64,000 nt of DNA from CALODP01 sp942492055 (GTDB lineage: Bacteria; Bacteroidota; Ignavibacteria; Ignavibacteriales; Melioribacteraceae): positions 1 to 64,000 of the forward strand of contig CALODP010000025.1 of the NCBI GenBank assembly GCA_942492055.1. Reading direction: 5' to 3'. The notes beneath the pieces are model-generated. The model was given only the letters and a program-made list of their open reading frames with translations, did not search any database and was not told where the DNA came from. The position numbers and the translations under genes were made by a program. Each line of letters starts with the position of its first letter. Positions within the stretch are counted from its first letter, which is position 1. Below are positions 47,801-54,562 of this stretch, in pieces.

Positions 47801-49518
47801 TAATTGCAGAGTTGGATAAAGATAAAAAAGCCAAGGGATTGAAAGCGGTTATTACCGGTGGCGGTTCGGCGGCTTTCGAAGAAGAAAACCAATATACTTA
47901 TTACTCAACGGTTATTTCTGTTCCCGAAGATTATCTTGCCGGAATTGCAACGGGAAATAGTTATTTAGCCGGTTTATTAGGCGCGCAGAAAACTATTCCT
48001 CTCGGAACAGCGGCGCTTCCTCAGGCTGTTAATGATATTAGAGCATTATATCCGTTAATTACAAATGCTCCTATCTCAATGCAAACCTTAGAGAAAAAGG
48101 AATCTGCCAATACTTATGTTATCTCTTCCGATTTCGACAAAATATTTAGTTCAAATTTCGGAATATCTTTCGGTGTTTCAACCGTATACACATCCGGATT
48201 AACATATCCTAAGAAAAATACTCTGGTATTTAAGAATGGAGAGAACTATTTAATAAATTCCGCCAACTACTACGATGGAATGAATGAGTTCTCTTTCAAT
48301 GCTTATCTTAATGATATCCTTAATGCTTCTGTCCCTTATACCGGTGTTCAATTCGAAAGTCTTATTGATATAGAAGAGCAGGAAGTTAACCTAAATGATT
48401 CCTATTTCGTTCAAGCTATAACCCCGACCGGAGCCCCTCTGGGTTCAGTCAGCGGTATTGCTCCTATGATGGGAACTATTATGGTTACCCGCTTTGACCC
48501 TGCTACTCCGAGAATAGTTCAGAACAATGCTTTTGAGGAACCTGTACTCAGAAACGCGTACATCTCCGATAAAGTTATGGTTCGAATCAAAGGAACCGAT
48601 AGAGTAAAAGATGCCGGTTCTGTTATGGCTGCCTTCGGCGAAACAATGAATGTTAGTTTTGTAGCTTCGGGTAAAAATACTCCGGAAGATACTCTGCAAA
48701 ACGCTTTCGCTCTTAAGATGGTTGTCAGAGAAGCTGCTCTTGTTAAAGCCGGCTTTGTTAAAGAGGACAAAGCGGATGTTAATTTATTCTATTTCGATGA
48801 TGATTATCAGGAATGGATTAGAGTTGGCGGTTCCTTCTCTAACGATACTTTAGTCGCTTCCGTAAGAGATCTCGGAACTTATTCTCTAGGTATCGAGATA
48901 TTTACCGACAACGATCAAAAAGCTCCGCAAGTTGTTGAGTTCGGTCAGAAAGCCGATTCCACAATCAGCGCTTATCCTATGCTATATGCTCAAGTTAAGG
49001 ATAATAAGTTCGGTTCCGGTGTTAATCTTGCCAAAACCTATATGATTCTCGAAGGTGACACCCTTGATTTCGCTTATAATCCCGAAGATTATAAGATAAT
49101 CTACCAGCTTTCCGAGGCTGATAGCTTGAAAAAGCAGGATGTTAATGTTGTTGTTCATGTAGAAGACTTTGCCGGAAACAAAACCGAAAACGAGTATAAT
49201 ATTACCGTTACCGGAGTTGAAGAGGAAGAAATGATTCCTATGCAATATGCTCTCGAGCAAAACTATCCTAATCCTTTTAATCCTACAACTACAATAAAAG
49301 TAGCTGTTCCTAAGAAGGGTAAGGTTACCATTAAGATCTACGACGCTATAGGTCGTTTGATCAAGACTCTTAATAAGAGCGTTCTTAATCCGGGATATCA
49401 TGAATTTATCTGGAACGGTATTAATAACAACGGATTTAAGGTTTCGAGCGGTGTTTATTTCTACCAAATGAAAGCCAATAAATTCAATGTTGTTAAAAAG
49501 ATGATCTTACTTAAGTAA
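41827..49518 (+). CDS. Giant T9SS-sorted surface protein with beta-helix repeats, VWA and FN3-like domains
   Basis: 2563 residues, far larger than its neighbours. Order: signal peptide (cleaved after SYA-Q, about residue 24); four repeats of about 163 residues (starting near 168, 331, 494 and 661, each opening YPG or YMG and holding a FxIPxG..I..GATLIIEPE-type strand pattern) that look like a parallel beta-helix; two choice-of-anchor-D-type beta domains (about 890-990 and 990-1115); a VWA domain with MIDAS D1188-x-S1190-G-S1192; further beta domains; and a C-terminal T9SS type A sorting domain (about 2470-2563, motif NYPNPFNP). Function is unknown; adhesion or substrate binding is likely. Its terminator is next. 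Confidence 0.9.
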   Translation: MFDRYVKRILVLLFCFFSVNSYAQTNVSGYIESDATWTLANSPYVLTGTVTIRKNTTLTIEDGVEVQFNSGYYLYIGDYYSANTAKLIANNVTFRGTGSSSGVVKMHKNGDSSSSITNSIFRNSYLNISENSMTATSCSFDSARYAVYYENGGSADITGISIGNDIQYPGIYYTGNISTNFSLQNYTPSVTHYFGSVSVRKGATLTVPRGSVIKQSSSLSVYEGSNLIIEPETEIDVYSFYIGSSATSTGTMVADSVLFRSFSTYPTLIRFAENSVSTINNSVFDQVAFYYRHATSNLTNCSIDSVDYPIELDGNSNMTVSNLTLGTEVRYPGTRYYGYYKEDYSLTDYGTNWNHYLGMTVRNGSTFTIPANKNVFVNGTVSIEDSSALVFEDGAEVDFTRSTSISIGNGTTSKASVSGNNLNILCSYSYDSFFDFHANSTNNLTNTTFDNVSLRFFNAGGIFTNSTIDNVDYPFSFTGTCNPDLDGVTLGSNIKYPGIKLSGNFDTDFTPTNYTAGYPYYIYSCNVRKGATFTMPANLEIELKGGFAFQDSSSLVMEQGSKLYSVNTYYSINIGSAYGGPAKLIANGAEISTNYTSDGTISFVNGAQGTFNNCVIDGYLVDIDGSHVDFNNSSVDNTEYAFSIDSKGTFSTTNMTWGNNIKYMGFRLMSYFDEDYTLQDFGSGLDMFLYGLYIRNGSNFTIPRGINVNVTGVIEVNTGATLIIEPEVNFHWVRDSRITVGSSYNNGFINVDSVNFTNESNYDSYVYFHRQGTGYIKNSKLMNVCLDFYGSTVDTPIVENSVIAECNRGVRIQSGAYPSITNCDFVVNKVALRNEDATQFNAPNNYWGHSSGPRHSTNPTGIGQVIEGDVNFTPFATAPITGEVDLIPLQNTYSFGTLEVGDYKNDTLYIVNRGSFYGGILDVTADSPSFRIVEDEDIWIAPGDTGMVTLRFAPNTGGTFSGKLYLHTNDKNNPTIDINMSGNGTGIMTASEDTLDFGRVKFKRYVTRELWVKNDSQVSYYVDSLIISGDSYSVSWGNAKKVKKFDDFAKARNSGAIPKKERSNKLSSFYIYAGDSIRIAVTYRPRVFDREDAELRIHYRNFGIENVTLLAEGYADPLDVQITSFNYQAFPFIYMNAVVDTFGFGFDQLVQKDFQVYENGLLQTDYFEVIPPGQGGGTRLTDIIFIMDNSGSMSEEQAAVRDNVSDFVTNLAGSGVNFALGLCRYGASANSGNPIYEDNGNLTSDADYFKNNVWARNQISGGHEPGYRSIEQSATEFNFRPGSQKIFIIITDETPDQDDVTVEDAINTCLSGSITLFALTEKDLYEDFYPITQVTNGQVFDIYSDFSDILDYISTLVSNNYVVKYKTTNSEMDGTLREVVLRANYSVNTASDTVYYNANSIPVITRLDTTIAIEEKPIAQGSPVTISATIVDNIEPYVQSAKVFYKNSKDSIYKSVNMTTSGNDIYTADIPGVDVQEPGLDYYITATDGLQASTSPKTNPAASPYQIAVLPNVAPTLIHTPVEYVAFGNSLEISALMRDSTNNLTETKLFVRKVGQLVYSEVNMTLTSTPDVYNVTIPANEITLDDIEYYLKATDDFGISSYAGRKDKPYRVRIIEAELNATVGPLTGGPQIDTVAIPTNGIGYYYLDFVSSAKNITKNQIFYIDGMQGGKEVNVKAMFLADNVLRVEFANTYSDGEVNLSKDIFYNDTLFHATPENFAIQLKKVSPKYHHSYNVLASRSAGLEGYVGPIKTADVNLEAAKNSIKGNGSVGVTVDVDQNYVTTLDRRFEYAVKDGAQSPPLVFPVGEAYVGVKGEVFAKKLVGQTIRFDNENLNEIDRSTLEATFLLESFSMGGAHLSPIMGPVLKALQMKAATISNVNDIIDSSMVSNYWGLGIEGTINEGYTGSCNGITFRANEITQGFAGIVKVAQDYRERGMMRSVKADTFGYHVDLTQSFAATMSGFDYGLQYNDGVLLNSGNFGLFDNGVSGSFSVIAELDKDKKAKGLKAVITGGGSAAFEEENQYTYYSTVISVPEDYLAGIATGNSYLAGLLGAQKTIPLGTAALPQAVNDIRALYPLITNAPISMQTLEKKESANTYVISSDFDKIFSSNFGISFGVSTVYTSGLTYPKKNTLVFKNGENYLINSANYYDGMNEFSFNAYLNDILNASVPYTGVQFESLIDIEEQEVNLNDSYFVQAITPTGAPLGSVSGIAPMMGTIMVTRFDPATPRIVQNNAFEEPVLRNAYISDKVMVRIKGTDRVKDAGSVMAAFGETMNVSFVASGKNTPEDTLQNAFALKMVVREAALVKAGFVKEDKADVNLFYFDDDYQEWIRVGGSFSNDTLVASVRDLGTYSLGIEIFTDNDQKAPQVVEFGQKADSTISAYPMLYAQVKDNKFGSGVNLAKTYMILEGDTLDFAYNPEDYKIIYQLSEADSLKKQDVNVVVHVEDFAGNKTENEYNITVTGVEEEEMIPMQYALEQNYPNPFNPTTTIKVAVPKKGKVTIKIYDAIGRLIKTLNKSVLNPGYHEFIWNGINNNGFKVSSGVYFYQMKANKFNVVKKMILLK

Positions 49519-49548
49519 GAAATAAAGAAACACCTCAATGTTATTATT

Positions 49549-49576
49549 AGCCGCGGTTTATCCGCGGCTTTTATTT
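49549..49576 (+). terminator. Terminator after the giant protein
   Basis: AGCCGCGG-TTTAT-CCGCGGCT, perfect 8-bp stem, followed by TTTATTTTATG. Strong. Confidence 0.92.
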
Positions 49577-49641
49577 TATGTGCTGTCATTAAGATAGAAT
49601 TTTTCCCCTTTGTATTTCTCATGGTTAGCAATCATTTACTT

Positions 49642-50376
49642 TTAGAAATAGTAGTAAGTGGTTAGGGAGTAGCTGTTTTTGTGTTCGGTGTGGTCTTCTC
49701 TCTTTTTCCTAATGATTTTGGGAAGGTTGTAGCCCCTCTTCTTTTCCGGATTATCGGCAAAAACAAGCTTGCCAATAGTGCTAAGTCTCTTGATGAATTC
49801 CCAAATAGTATTCATGTATTGGATTCTTGTTTCCGTAAGAAGCAATCTGCGAGAGATGAGGTTCGATTTTGCCAAGGATAAGCCGTGGAGCATTTCTATG
49901 GAATTCCGTAATTCATTATAGAAAACTTCGTTGTAACCGGAAGCGGCTAATTGCTCCCTGTAATTGATAGTATTCTCCCGGAAGGAATCGAGACTTTTAA
50001 TAAACTCATCTTCCTTTCTTCTGTATTGTCTGATACTTCTTATTCCGAATGAAGAAATTATTCCTCTATTATTAGGGAAAGCTTTTTTGATAAAGTATTC
50101 GGCAAAGAGAACCAAGTCGTAACATTTTTTCATCCTTTCTTTTAAGTCGTTGGTCCCCTGAGCTATCTCTTTTCTGAATATTTTATCCTCGGGGATCTGC
50201 ATCGCTAGTGCTATGGTCTCTTGTTTCTCTAAGAGCCAATTCGGAGTAATATCTTTATCGAAATCAGACAAATAGTGAATGTCCTCCCCGGCCATTTTAA
50301 GGAAATATTCCGCTTTTAATAACAGTTTTCCGTCCGGGATAGTATATAGTCTTTTGGTTCTTCTGTTCCTTTCCAT
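49642..50376 (-). CDS. Orphan protein of unknown function
   Basis: 244 residues, mostly helical, strongly basic at both ends (MERNRRTKRLYTI at the start; RKKREDHTEHKNSYS at the end). No signal peptide, transmembrane helix or recognised motif; I cannot assign a family. It has an ATG but no good ribosome site. Lysine- and arginine-rich ends and its place beside an RHS remnant (50419-50766) suggest accessory DNA. Codon use is not obviously different from neighbours by eye. A short conserved-looking stretch is GIISSFGIRSIRQYRRKEDEFI. Confidence 0.5.
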   Translation of the reverse strand: MERNRRTKRLYTIPDGKLLLKAEYFLKMAGEDIHYLSDFDKDITPNWLLEKQETIALAMQIPEDKIFRKEIAQGTNDLKERMKKCYDLVLFAEYFIKKAFPNNRGIISSFGIRSIRQYRRKEDEFIKSLDSFRENTINYREQLAASGYNEVFYNELRNSIEMLHGLSLAKSNLISRRLLLTETRIQYMNTIWEFIKRLSTIGKLVFADNPEKKRGYNLPKIIRKKREDHTEHKNSYSLTTYYYF

Positions 50377-50418
50377 ATTCTTGAATGACTACTATTTGTA
50401 AGTAATTCTCTTTGGTAA

Positions 50419-50766
50419 TTATACTCTTCTTATAACATAACAGTTCACTTACAAAGTGAGTTCAAAACAATAATATTCGATTATTTTGAACCTCTTCCAG
50501 GGATATATGATCGAGGCTTTAACATAGATGGGAATCTGAGAAGGTTAGTCGGATCAAGAACTATCATAAAAGAATATTTGAACAATTATGATAAAGAAGA
50601 GCGAGAGTTTGTCGGAAAATAATACAATATAGATGCTTAAGAATATGATTATGGCGAAGAAATATACAATTCAGATATAGTATTTCATACCACAGAAGAA
50701 AAATATCCAAAACCAGTAATTAAAAATCCAAACACAGTTATAGAATTCCCAAAAGAAATTCTATAA
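50419..50766 (+). pseudogene. Remnant of an RHS/YD-repeat-associated core
   Basis: In frame 1, reading through two in-frame TAA codons at 50620 and 50638, the peptide contains FDYFEPLPGIYDRGFNIDG, later REFVGK-stop-YNIDA-stop, then EYDYGEEIYNSDI and a stop at 50764-50766. This order is that of the C-terminal core of RHS-repeat proteins (…DYxPFGxxMPGRxF…, GKE-D-E…, YDYGARFYDPxIGRF…). It has no start codon and is only about 116 codons, so it is a broken fragment. The match is by eye and was not tested by search. Confidence 0.6.
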
Positions 50767-51040
50767 CTCCAATGGATTTAATTGTAAGAAGACAATGAAT
50801 CTAATATTTCACCATATGAGATATGTAACCTTTGAGTGGATAGTCAATTAATAAGTCCTATTATCACTCGGCACCCTTGCGTCTATTTATTTTAAATCTT
50901 AACTTAAGTTTACCATTAAAAAATAATGGAATAAAACAAAAGGAATTGGTTTCATCAGATCCCTTTCCTTCTTCAAATAGTGTAATCGCCTTTGTGTTTA
51001 GCTAATTATCTTATTTATATATATTTAATAAGAGGTTCGT
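50767..51040. other. Gene-free stretch before the DUF6765-like gene
   Basis: AT-rich, no gene supported. It presumably holds the promoter of the following gene; no good Bacteroidota promoter was found by eye. Ends with ATATATATTTAATAAGAGG, where GAGG may serve as the ribosome site. Confidence 0.4.
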
Positions 51041-52144
51041 ATGCAAGCGGACATGCATTACTACGCGACTTACGCTATTGCCAGAGCAGCAGGGTTTGTT
51101 GCCGAAGACGCTGAAATAATTGCCTATTCATGCCAATATGTTGATGATTCCACAACAAACGATTCCCAAGAAAATAAAGATGGTGGATTAGTCTATTGCA
51201 CCGCTACCGCTCATCATCCTCAACAAGTTATAGTTAATAAAATAATCGACTCAACCGAGCAGAGAAGAGTCTGGGTTCCATTTCATTTTTTCCCCGGGAA
51301 CCGGGGGGAAACCTTATCCGAGAGAATGCTTTGCCGAAAGAATAGCTCGCTAGTCAGAGAGATGTTCGAGAATCATATTAGCAAGGCAATCGATAAAGAA
51401 TATGGTTTGGAACTTATCGGAATAGCTTCACACGTTTTCGAAGATACTTTTTCGCATTACGGATTTTCGGGCTTTAGCTCCAGGGAAAACAAGGTAATCG
51501 GAGATTCATTTGAGTTTCTCGGCAATTATCAGGAAGATGTTCTCTCATATCTCAAGACAAGACACAGTATTTTTATCGATAGATTCATGCCCGAGTTTAT
51601 CATGAAAAACTGGAGAAAGCTTGCCAGCGATGCAGGGGAGGAAAGTTGCGGAGCTTTGGGGCATGGTGCCGTAGGAACATATCCCGATCGCCCCTTTTTA
51701 AACTGGAAATTCAATTACGAATTGTCAGGTGAAGAATCGATACGTAACAACCCCGATACTTTTCTGGAAGCTAGCGAACTATTGTATGATTATTTCTGTC
51801 AGTTTGCCGATAGATTCTACGGGAAGGAATTTGTTGAAAGAATCTATTTCAAAGAGATAGTTTACGAAATAGAGAGGATCATAAACATACAGGCTGATAA
51901 ACAAGGAAGAACTAACGCCTGGAAAGAAGCAATATTGAATAACAGACTTTTCCGCTCTACCAATGATGAGGCGTTAGACTATAACTGTAAGAAATGGGAG
52001 AATGACAAAGAGACATTCCAAGATCTCGAAAAGTCGGATTATGTGTTAGATACCTCATTCTATCGTTTCCAACAAGCGGCTTATTATCACAGATTCTATA
52101 CATTGAAAGAATTACTTCCGAAATACGGTTTAGCGATTTATTAA
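51041..52144 (+). CDS. DUF6765-like protein
   Basis: 367 residues. Starts MQADMHYYATYAIARAAGF, the pattern of the DUF6765 family, and contains EIIAYSCQYVDDST. A His/Asp motif HVFEDTFSHYGFSGF (about residues 136-150) resembles the HxxxDxxSHxG pattern of zinc-dependent phospholipase-C-like proteins, so a metal-binding function is a possibility. No signal peptide. The family has no established function. The family name is recalled from memory and should be treated as moderate. Confidence 0.6.
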   Translation: MQADMHYYATYAIARAAGFVAEDAEIIAYSCQYVDDSTTNDSQENKDGGLVYCTATAHHPQQVIVNKIIDSTEQRRVWVPFHFFPGNRGETLSERMLCRKNSSLVREMFENHISKAIDKEYGLELIGIASHVFEDTFSHYGFSGFSSRENKVIGDSFEFLGNYQEDVLSYLKTRHSIFIDRFMPEFIMKNWRKLASDAGEESCGALGHGAVGTYPDRPFLNWKFNYELSGEESIRNNPDTFLEASELLYDYFCQFADRFYGKEFVERIYFKEIVYEIERIINIQADKQGRTNAWKEAILNNRLFRSTNDEALDYNCKKWENDKETFQDLEKSDYVLDTSFYRFQQAAYYHRFYTLKELLPKYGLAIY

Positions 52145-52156
52145 ACGAATAAAAGG

Positions 52157-52257
52157 AAGGGTTGCCGCGCTTTCACCATCTCTGAGGGCATATAAGACTT
52201 GGGAGGAGGGAGAGTCTTATCTTATTTGAGATAGTAAAATAGGGCACGACAACCCCG
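52157..52257. other. Structured intergenic element between convergent genes
   Basis: GGGTTGCCGCGC (52159-52170) pairs with GCACGACAACCC (52244-52255), 10 of 12. It encloses ATAAGACT / AGTCTTAT (52192-52199 and 52213-52220, perfect) with a purine-rich loop (GGGAGGAGGG) and a small ATCT/AGAT hairpin. It may act as a bidirectional terminator, but no T run is present. No RNA family recognised. Confidence 0.45.
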
Positions 52258-52260
52258 GAA

Positions 52261-53721
52261 TTATAGTTTATTGTTCTTCTTTTCGAAGATTATTCTTCTA
52301 TTGAAGGGATCAAGGGTAAACTTGATCTTTCTTAGAAAGTCCGGACCGATATCCCCTGCCGCCGCAAGTCCGAAGCCGTTGTTCCCCAATGCATAATCAG
52401 ATATCAATCCTCCTTCTACCCTATACTCGATTGATCCGATCTTTAGTATAGTGTCGATCTTTTTTGTAGGATAGGCTTTCCCACGCCACATGATTTCGCT
52501 ATCGTAATAATTGAGATTCATTTTCTTTACGGCAAGTGCATTGAAGTTAACATCCCTTGAACCGGATTCTACCATCATAATAGCTTCTTGTCCGTTGACT
52601 TCAGCTTTTATATAAATCCAACTGTCTCGAACGAAATAGGGGATAATTTCTATATCATTCTTATTCAAATTGTCTACATAGTTTGTAAGATTATCTTTGC
52701 TCCTCATGAATACTCTCTCTTTAATAGGATCGAAAGTAAACGCGGTGTTTGGAAAAGCAAATGGAGAAAAGCATCCGTCGGCAACAGTAAAATGCCCTTC
52801 GAAATATTCGACTAATATTTCGTAATCAAGTGGTTGTTTTAAGGAAATTCTTTTAGTAACAACATCTACGGGGGCATCCATGTAGCCATACCATATTCCG
52901 TTTTTAACCGTATAAAGAGTATCTCCGGCCAAACTATCTCCTTTGGCAAAAGAATGTATAGTAAATCTGCCATTGGAAGTTCCGGTGTCAAAAGCCATTC
53001 GTAATTTCTCACCGTTAACGGTTTCGAATATAGCTCCTAATTCCGGTCCGCATTGAATATAAGGAAGTTCGATAAAATCAAAATCGGGCTCCTCAACTTT
53101 AAGAGAACCAAGATGTTTATATCTCTGATAATGACTATTCAGTTTGTAATCTGATACAGCTCGGAGAGTATCGAGATATACTTTTGCCAGTTCGAGATTA
53201 TTATCAGTTAAAAAGAAATAGGCCGCTTCGTAGGGCTGAATTCTTAAAGAAATATTATCATAAAAATACTTTGTTTTCTTTAATGCCTCTTCGGAAAAAT
53301 TGTTATCAAGATTATATAACCATTCGCAAAACTCAATTTCGGCGTTTTCGGGGTACTGTTCTTTGGCAAGAGCAAGCTTCGCGGGAAAATCTTGATGACC
53401 TAGGAGCAAGTCTATTTTAAGATTTAGTATAACTGACTCTCTCTCAACTCCCAAACGTTTTAGTTTCTCAATAATATCAAAACATTTGGAATTCCCGCCG
53501 GAGATATAAAGCTCCCCTTTCAGATAAAGGGCTTCAACGTTCAAAGAATCGGCACGAAGAAGGGAATCGAGTAGCTTACCACCGTCTCTATGTTTTCCCA
53601 CGGAAATTTGGCTATAAGCTTCTCTTAGAAGATTATTATTATCGGTTTCTTGCGAATAAACAGATAAATTAGATAAAAGAGCAACAAGGGTAAATAGCTT
53701 TATGAAATTGAAAAGATGCAT
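52261..53721 (-). CDS. Exported TPR protein with retropepsin-like aspartic protease domains
   Basis: 486 residues from the ATG at 53721. Signal peptide (FNFIKLFTLVALLSNLSVYS, cleaved near residue 22). The N-terminal half (about 30-200) has TPR-like helix pairs (LLDSLLRADSLNVEALYLKGELYIS). The C-terminal half carries two beta-rich domains: the first with AFDTGTSNGRF (canonical Asp-Thr-Gly), the second with MMVESGSRDVNFN, where Glu-Ser-Gly stands in place of Asp-Thr/Ser-Gly. Such pairs are seen in retroviral-type aspartic protease proteins of Bacteroidota. The Glu substitution suggests the second site is inactive. Probably periplasmic or outer-membrane-facing. Transcribed alone. Confidence 0.75.
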   Translation of the reverse strand: MHLFNFIKLFTLVALLSNLSVYSQETDNNNLLREAYSQISVGKHRDGGKLLDSLLRADSLNVEALYLKGELYISGGNSKCFDIIEKLKRLGVERESVILNLKIDLLLGHQDFPAKLALAKEQYPENAEIEFCEWLYNLDNNFSEEALKKTKYFYDNISLRIQPYEAAYFFLTDNNLELAKVYLDTLRAVSDYKLNSHYQRYKHLGSLKVEEPDFDFIELPYIQCGPELGAIFETVNGEKLRMAFDTGTSNGRFTIHSFAKGDSLAGDTLYTVKNGIWYGYMDAPVDVVTKRISLKQPLDYEILVEYFEGHFTVADGCFSPFAFPNTAFTFDPIKERVFMRSKDNLTNYVDNLNKNDIEIIPYFVRDSWIYIKAEVNGQEAIMMVESGSRDVNFNALAVKKMNLNYYDSEIMWRGKAYPTKKIDTILKIGSIEYRVEGGLISDYALGNNGFGLAAAGDIGPDFLRKIKFTLDPFNRRIIFEKKNNKL

Positions 53722-53877
53722 CACAGAATATTCCCGATTAATTCAATGCAAGGGAATTTAGACGGCATGAAAATTAAAATGTTTCCCAAATATTTTATTA
53801 TTATGTAATAATTTCCGGAAAAAGCTTTATTTTGTGGTTCTTCGGAATTCGAATAATTCTAATCAGGGGTTATCTCA

Positions 53878-54390
53878 ATGATAGGGTCAGATTTATTGAT
53901 GAATGTTATCGGCGGTTTAGTTTCTTTGACAGGTCTTATCTTTGTCGGCCGTTACTTCTGGAAATATCTGGAAATCGGACAAACAGAGGTAAGAGAAAGA
54001 TATGATAAAAGCATTGAGATAAAGATAGAGAAAGAGATAAATAATACTCAATCGGCAGTCAGCGAAGCAATGGAGCGTTATCCCGATTTAAGAATACTAA
54101 GAACCGTAGTTGACGGGGGAAAAAGAAAAATCTATTTCGTAAATAAAGGGAGCGGAATGGTTAACATCAGTGCCGAAGCAGGGAACTCCAAAGTTATTAT
54201 AGAACCTTACGATAGGATAAGGGAAAATGAGAGTGGGTGTATGGTGCTTGACTTACCGGAACAGATATACTCCCAGAAAGAAAAGATAGTCATCTACTTC
54301 AATGATATCAAGGGCTCACCTAAAATCATGGAATACTATTACGAAGAGAGTATCGGCGAATTTGTTGAATTGAGCAAAATTGCGCTCTAA
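53878..54390 (+). CDS. Unknown protein with N-terminal transmembrane helix
   Basis: 170 residues. One N-terminal transmembrane helix (about 8-28: MNVIGGLVSLTGLIFVGRYFW), then an amphipathic, charge-rich helix (EVRERYDKSIEIKIEKEINN) and a beta-rich C-terminal domain (about 75-170). Not recognised; no known motif. It is followed by a terminator-like hairpin, so it is probably a single-gene transcript. Confidence 0.6.
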   Translation: MIGSDLLMNVIGGLVSLTGLIFVGRYFWKYLEIGQTEVRERYDKSIEIKIEKEINNTQSAVSEAMERYPDLRILRTVVDGGKRKIYFVNKGSGMVNISAEAGNSKVIIEPYDRIRENESGCMVLDLPEQIYSQKEKIVIYFNDIKGSPKIMEYYYEESIGEFVELSKIAL

Positions 54391-54502
54391 AACTCCATAA
54401 ATTTTCCCCAAAAAAGTAATTTATTCAGATTAGCATTCATAATTATCTAAATGGGTTTTCAAAAGTCCTATAAATACAGTTAAATTTATACTTGGGAAAT
54501 TC

Positions 54503-54516
54503 TCACTATATAGTGA
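54503..54516. promoter_or_regulatory. Perfect 14-bp palindrome upstream of the histidine kinase
   Basis: TCACTATATAGTGA at 54503-54516 is a perfect palindrome, about 50 bp before the kinase start. It could be an operator for a dimeric regulator, but no other copy is seen in the window. Confidence 0.35.
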
Positions 54517-54532
54517 ATAGGGAAAACAGGGA

Positions 54533-54560
54533 GACCTGTTTTTATTTTAGGGGTACATAA
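54533..54560 (+). terminator. Terminator-like hairpin before the histidine kinase
   Basis: AAAACAGG-GAGA-CCTGTTTT (8-bp perfect stem, GAGA tetraloop), followed by TATTTTAG. It may end the transcript of the 170-residue protein gene; it may also attenuate the kinase. Confidence 0.7.
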
Positions 54561-54562
54561 CT

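Noticed and set aside
49642..50376. Transposase or integrase
   Set aside because: Basic ends suggested DNA binding, but no DDE, HTH or tyrosine-recombinase motif is visible and no flanking inverted repeats were found.
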